Source: Emiliania huxleyi CCMP1516 (Eukaryota > Haptophyta > Isochrysidales > Noelaerhabdaceae). From it: a stretch of 64,000 nucleotides of DNA. The position numbers and the translations under genes are program-made. A model generated the notes under the pieces. The model was not told where the DNA came from, did no database searches, and was given only the letters and a program-made list of their open reading frames with translations. The stretch spans positions 805,393 to 869,392 of the forward strand of contig NW_005199926.1 of NCBI RefSeq assembly GCF_000372725.1, read 5' to 3'. Positions 60,546-64,000 of this stretch are shown here, in pieces; the stretch's first letter is position 1; each line of letters begins with the position of its first letter.

Positions 60546-61190
60546 CCTAAGGATGGCTGAGCTAGCTGCAGTGCAGCCACATCCTCCAGCCCGATGGCTG
60601 CAACACACACACGGCAGCCATCCTTAGTAGACATGGCTGGAGACGCACTACCGCAGCCACACCGCCCGCCTCGAGGTGAGCCCTCTTGGCTGAGCTGGCT
60701 ACATCGTAGCCATCTTGGGAAAGATGGCTGGGGGACAGCCATTTCAGCCATCTACTAAGTACTATGGCTGGGGCACAGTCAGTGCAGCCATCCTCCGGAT
60801 CATGGCTGGTGATAATTCGATGGCAGCCGTCCGCCTCCCCCGCCACACGCACAAATGGCTGCGCGCTTGTCGCCCCCGGCCTCGCGGGATGGCTGCCATC
60901 GGCTGCCATCGAATTACCACCAGCCATGGCTGGCACTGGAAGATGGCTGCAATCTCTATGACGCAGCCATAGTAGATGGCTGAAATGGCTGAAACGGCTG
61001 TCCCCCAGCCATCTTTCGACTTTCCCAAGAGATGTAGCCAGCTCAGCCAAGAGGGCCCACCTCGAGGCGGGCGGTATGGCTGCGGTAGTGCGTCTCCAGC
61101 CATGTCTACTAAGGATGGCTGCCGTGTGTGTGTTGCAGCCATCGGGCTGAAGGATGTGGCTGCACTGTAGCTAGCTCAGCCATCCTTAGG
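60546..61190. mobile_element. 645-bp foldback element built of atggctg/cagccat units
   Basis: The left arm (cctaaggatggctgagctag at 60546) and right arm (ctagctcagccatccttagg ending 61190) are inverted copies over about 250-300 bp with only scattered differences. Shared blocks include ggctgcaacacacacacggc and ccgcccgcctcgaggtg. Within each arm, atggctg and cagccat alternate every 15-40 bases, so each arm can also form small hairpins. No ORF of interest. Confidence 0.85.
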
Positions 61191-61494
61191 CAAGAACACT
61201 AGGGACTCGGGCCGTATAAAGAATAAACCTACAATGGTCACACTCTACATACGGCTTTAACCGCTCTACAATCGGCTTTAAGTTGGGTTATGCACCTGAG
61301 TACGGCTTTACGATGCACCTGAGAGGTTTAGGGGTTAAGCGCGACCCGCGACCCCCATCCACACGGAGGTGAGACGTGAGTGCGCATGGGACAAACACTG
61401 GTCCATCGCACAGTTCGAGTTGCCTTCCGTTGTCTCGTTGTCGTTCACACCCCACACCCCACGGTACGGCTGCGTGGACAATCCCCACTCTCCC
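61191..61494. other. Intergenic stretch
   Basis: tacggcttta(a/c) recurs four times at 61250-61310; otherwise nothing recognised. Confidence 0.5.
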
Positions 61495-63897
61495 TCATCC
61501 CTGGCACGCCTCCCCTTCGCCCTCGCCATCGCCCCACGCCTCGCCGGGCATACGCACGTACTGCAGCGTGTCGCCGAATCGCCAGCAGTGTGCGTCGAAG
61601 AAGGCTCGCTGCTCGAGCGAGACGGCGGCCGCAACGGGCTCGTCCAGAATGTCGCGCAGCCCGTGGCTCGTCCAGAAGGCCTTTGGCGTCTTCTCGTGCC
61701 GTGCCACCTCCACATAGAGCACGGCGCCACCGCCGCGCGCCGCCGCCGCGTGCTTCAAGAGTTCGTGCACGAGCGCCCGGCCGCATTGGGCGTGGCGCGC
61801 ACTCGGGTCGACGGCGAGAAAGAGCACCTCGAGCACGGACGGCAGCCGCGAGCCCACCGGCGGATCATGCATGCGCGCTGCGACGGCGCCGGCGATCCGG
61901 CACTCGCCGCCAGAGCGCGCGTCGTGGATCGGTCCGAAGAAGACGCCCGGCGCGGGCGGCGCGTGGATCGGCGGCTCAGGGGGCGACGCGTAGATGACCC
62001 AGGTGTGGGTGGTGGTGAAGTCGAGGCCGAGTGCGGACTGGCTTCGGACGACGAGCGGCATCACGTCGCCGAGCGCCTGCGCAAAGTAGCGCGAGAAGAG
62101 CTGGATCGCCGCCGTGACCTCGGTGTCGCCGAGCGCCTCGCGTATCGTGCCAGCGGTCGGCGCCGGCCGCGCAGCCGCCAGCGCCTCGCGCTCCTGCTGC
62201 ACCTCGCGCGCAGCGGCAGCGCTCTGCTTCGCCGCTTCGCGCCACGCAGGGCCATCGATGCCTTGCGCGGCGAGGCTGCGCAGCTCCCTCCCGCGCTCCC
62301 TCCACTGCCGCCGCCGGTGCGGGCACGGCGGGAAGACGCGCACGAGCGGCTCGAACTTCCGCGGGAAGACGGCGTACCGCATGAACTCGCTCTTGTCGCA
62401 TCGAGGTGCGGCGCGAGTCGCGGCGCTCGTGGACGTGCACGCGGCGAGTGCCAGAGCGAACTCGGAGCGCTCAAGGAGGGTGAGCCACTCGACGTACGTG
62501 CGCGCAGCGCGGGGCGCAGCTGCATCCACCTCGCCCACGGCGGCAGAGGCGGCTGGGGCGGCGGAGGCGGCGGAGGCAGCGGGGGCGGCGGGGGCGGAGA
62601 CGGCGGAGGCGTCGTTGGCGGCGGCGGCGGCATCGTTGGCGGCGGCGGCGGCGCGGCCATCCGCAGCAACTGATGTGAGGGAGGCGCGCGGCAGTTGCAG
62701 CTCGCCGCTGTGGAGCTGGCGCAGGAGGGCGTGGCGGAGACACGCCCACAGCCACGCGCGCGAGGTGCGGGCGAGCGCAAGGAGGGCGGGCGGCTGCATT
62801 TGTGTCATCAAGCACTCGGCGCAGTCCTCGCCGAGACAGGCCGGCGAGAGGCCCACGGGCGAGGAGCCCGCTGGCATCGAGTCGGGCGTGGCGAGGGCGT
62901 CGGCGTGGGCGGCGAGGGCGTTGAGCGCGCGCAGGGCGTCGCACCGCTCGTCGAGGCGCTCCTCTAGATCGAAGACCTCGATGACCGAGCTGTTGGCCAG
63001 GGGCTCGTGCGCGTGCGACAGGCCGAGCGTGCTGATCTGCTCGGTGCCATCGAGGCGCTCGCCCGCCAGCCGAAAGTCGAGCCGACCGCGCCCAAACGGT
63101 CGACCCGACGCCGAGCTGCGCGCAAACGCGATGGCGGAGAAGGTGTCCAGTAGCTCGCCGATGGGCGAGCGGTGCGATGCGACGAAGTCCTCGTCGATTG
63201 TGTAGACGGTCACGCACTCCGCCTCGGTGAGCTCGCGGGCGAGCGAGGCGGAGCGCGCCTCGATTCGAACGCGCAGGTCATGCCGACGCCACGCAGTGAA
63301 GGCGCGCCCCTTCTGGGAGCTATCGCCGGTGTCAAGTGCCTCACTTGCGGCGGCGAGCACGTGCGCGGGCGTCTGCGCGACAAACTTGCGCCGCGGCTCG
63401 TGCGTGAGCAGATAGCGCTTGAGCTCGAAGCTGAGGCCGCTAGCGGCGACGGCCGCGGGCGTCTCGCCGCTCGCGTTCGCCGCGCTCGCGTTCGCGCCCG
63501 CCGCGAGCAGCAGGCCGCACACATGCTTTGCCTTGGCGGTAGCGCACCGCGAGTCGGGCCCGCACCTCGAGGCAACGGCATGCAGCACACTGCCACCGTT
63601 GGTCTGGCACGACTCGACTTTGGCCGCGGCGGCGAGATCTTCGGCGGACAAGCCACTGCCGCAGAGCGACTCCAGACGCTCCAGCAGCACGGCCTGCTCA
63701 GCCTCGTCCGCCTTTTTTGCGGCACGTGCCGCATCACAAAGGTGCATCTTAGGTGCTCGGCCGTACGTGAGCTTGCTCAGGCAGACGGCAAGACTGAGCG
63801 CACGCTCGGCCACTTGCGGCGCGCCGTCGAGAGCATCTATTAAGCTCGCTAAGTCGACCGCACTTGCTTCTTGGAACCATGCCCTGCCGTCACTCAT
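61495..63897 (-). CDS. Ankyrin-repeat / GNAT acetyltransferase fusion protein
   Basis: Intronless, about 800 aa from MSDGRAWFQEASAVDLASLI at 63897 (an in-frame Met also lies at 63933). Residues about 115-170 have ankyrin-like units (GGSVLHAVASRC, KHVCGLLLAAGANASAANAS, GETPAAVAAS). The middle has a Cys cluster (CLGEDCAECLMTQ) and a long Ala-rich linker. The C-terminal 170 residues contain a GNAT domain: VLEVLFLAVDPSARHAQCGR and ALVHELLKHAAAARGGGAVL give the acetyl-CoA-binding Q/R-x-x-G-x-A/G pattern, and TPKAFWTSHGLRDI the usual end. Substrate unknown. Confidence 0.65.
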   Translation of the reverse strand: MSDGRAWFQEASAVDLASLIDALDGAPQVAERALSLAVCLSKLTYGRAPKMHLCDAARAAKKADEAEQAVLLERLESLCGSGLSAEDLAAAAKVESCQTNGGSVLHAVASRCGPDSRCATAKAKHVCGLLLAAGANASAANASGETPAAVAASGLSFELKRYLLTHEPRRKFVAQTPAHVLAAASEALDTGDSSQKGRAFTAWRRHDLRVRIEARSASLARELTEAECVTVYTIDEDFVASHRSPIGELLDTFSAIAFARSSASGRPFGRGRLDFRLAGERLDGTEQISTLGLSHAHEPLANSSVIEVFDLEERLDERCDALRALNALAAHADALATPDSMPAGSSPVGLSPACLGEDCAECLMTQMQPPALLALARTSRAWLWACLRHALLRQLHSGELQLPRASLTSVAADGRAAAAANDAAAAANDASAVSAPAAPAASAASAAPAASAAVGEVDAAAPRAARTYVEWLTLLERSEFALALAACTSTSAATRAAPRCDKSEFMRYAVFPRKFEPLVRVFPPCPHRRRQWRERGRELRSLAAQGIDGPAWREAAKQSAAAAREVQQEREALAAARPAPTAGTIREALGDTEVTAAIQLFSRYFAQALGDVMPLVVRSQSALGLDFTTTHTWVIYASPPEPPIHAPPAPGVFFGPIHDARSGGECRIAGAVAARMHDPPVGSRLPSVLEVLFLAVDPSARHAQCGRALVHELLKHAAAARGGGAVLYVEVARHEKTPKAFWTSHGLRDILDEPVAAAVSLEQRAFFDAHCWRFGDTLQYVRMPGEAWGDGEGEGEACQG

Positions 63898-64000
63898 TCG
63901 CGCGACGCCAACGGCAAGGCAGCTTGGCGGCACTCGATGAGGCAGCGGCTTGGCGGCACCAGACGCGTCCCGGACAAACCGAGAAATGTGACGTGGACGT
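63898..64000. other. 5' flank of the ankyrin/GNAT gene
   Basis: Short flank up to the window end; nothing recognised. Confidence 0.4.

Overview
This window looks like nuclear DNA of a GC-rich marine microalga, most likely a haptophyte of the Emiliania/Prymnesium kind. The signs are very GC-rich coding DNA, F-box/RCC1 propeller genes with nearly identical blades, short introns that often use GC-AG as well as GT-AG ends, a ureidoglycolate lyase, an extracellular proline-rich protein, and repeat-derived introns (introners). A pelagophyte or another introner-bearing alga cannot be excluded from sequence alone. There is one 100-base assembly gap (19262-19361).

Layout. 1-4.6 kb: a coiled-coil gene and a long conserved gene of unknown function, both on the minus strand. 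4.65-8.3 kb: a PC-esterase-like gene, an unknown ORF and an EF-hand gene. 8.8-14.7 kb: two F-box/RCC1 genes in direct orientation, sharing long stretches of near-identical DNA; between them lie a fossil Rep-like element and a small gene with an Arg-Ser tail. 14.9-17.4 kb: gene-poor. 17.4-20.8 kb: a five-exon aldo/keto reductase and a mitochondrial-type rhomboid protease. 20.9-23.4 kb: repeats and one unknown minus-strand coding region. 23.5-27 kb: a multi-exon PLP decarboxylase and a partial copy of its first exon. 28-34.8 kb: an LRR-like/zinc-ribbon-like protein, ureidoglycolate lyase, a PhyH dioxygenase and a SIAH-like RING protein. 35-37.4 kb: satellites, a MITE-like element and a hairpin. 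37.4-42.5 kb: a SET gene, an extracellular proline-rich protein, the C-terminal part of a Patched-like protein and minisatellites. 42.5-47.2 kb: Tim50, a cyclin T/K-type gene (divergent, starts about 100 bp apart) and a 2Fe-2S/TPR protein. 47.7-54.5 kb: an A9-domain (AIR9-like) gene and a muniscin muHD adaptor gene, both full of introners and exon-edge tandem duplications. 54.9-64 kb: a third RCC1 gene, Mpv17, an SDR, two inverted-repeat elements, a 645-bp foldback element and an ankyrin/GNAT protein.

The genes are a housekeeping mixture (mitochondrial import, mitochondrial proteolysis, transcription or cell-cycle cyclin, purine catabolism, amine metabolism, endocytosis) and do not form a pathway cluster. 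The notable biology is at the DNA level: at least six related introner copies, several with short direct repeats across the splice sites; five or six GC-AG introns that close the reading frame exactly; repeated tandem duplication of exon edges; a 3'-tailed retroposon family with 13-14 bp target-site duplications; and several large hairpins.
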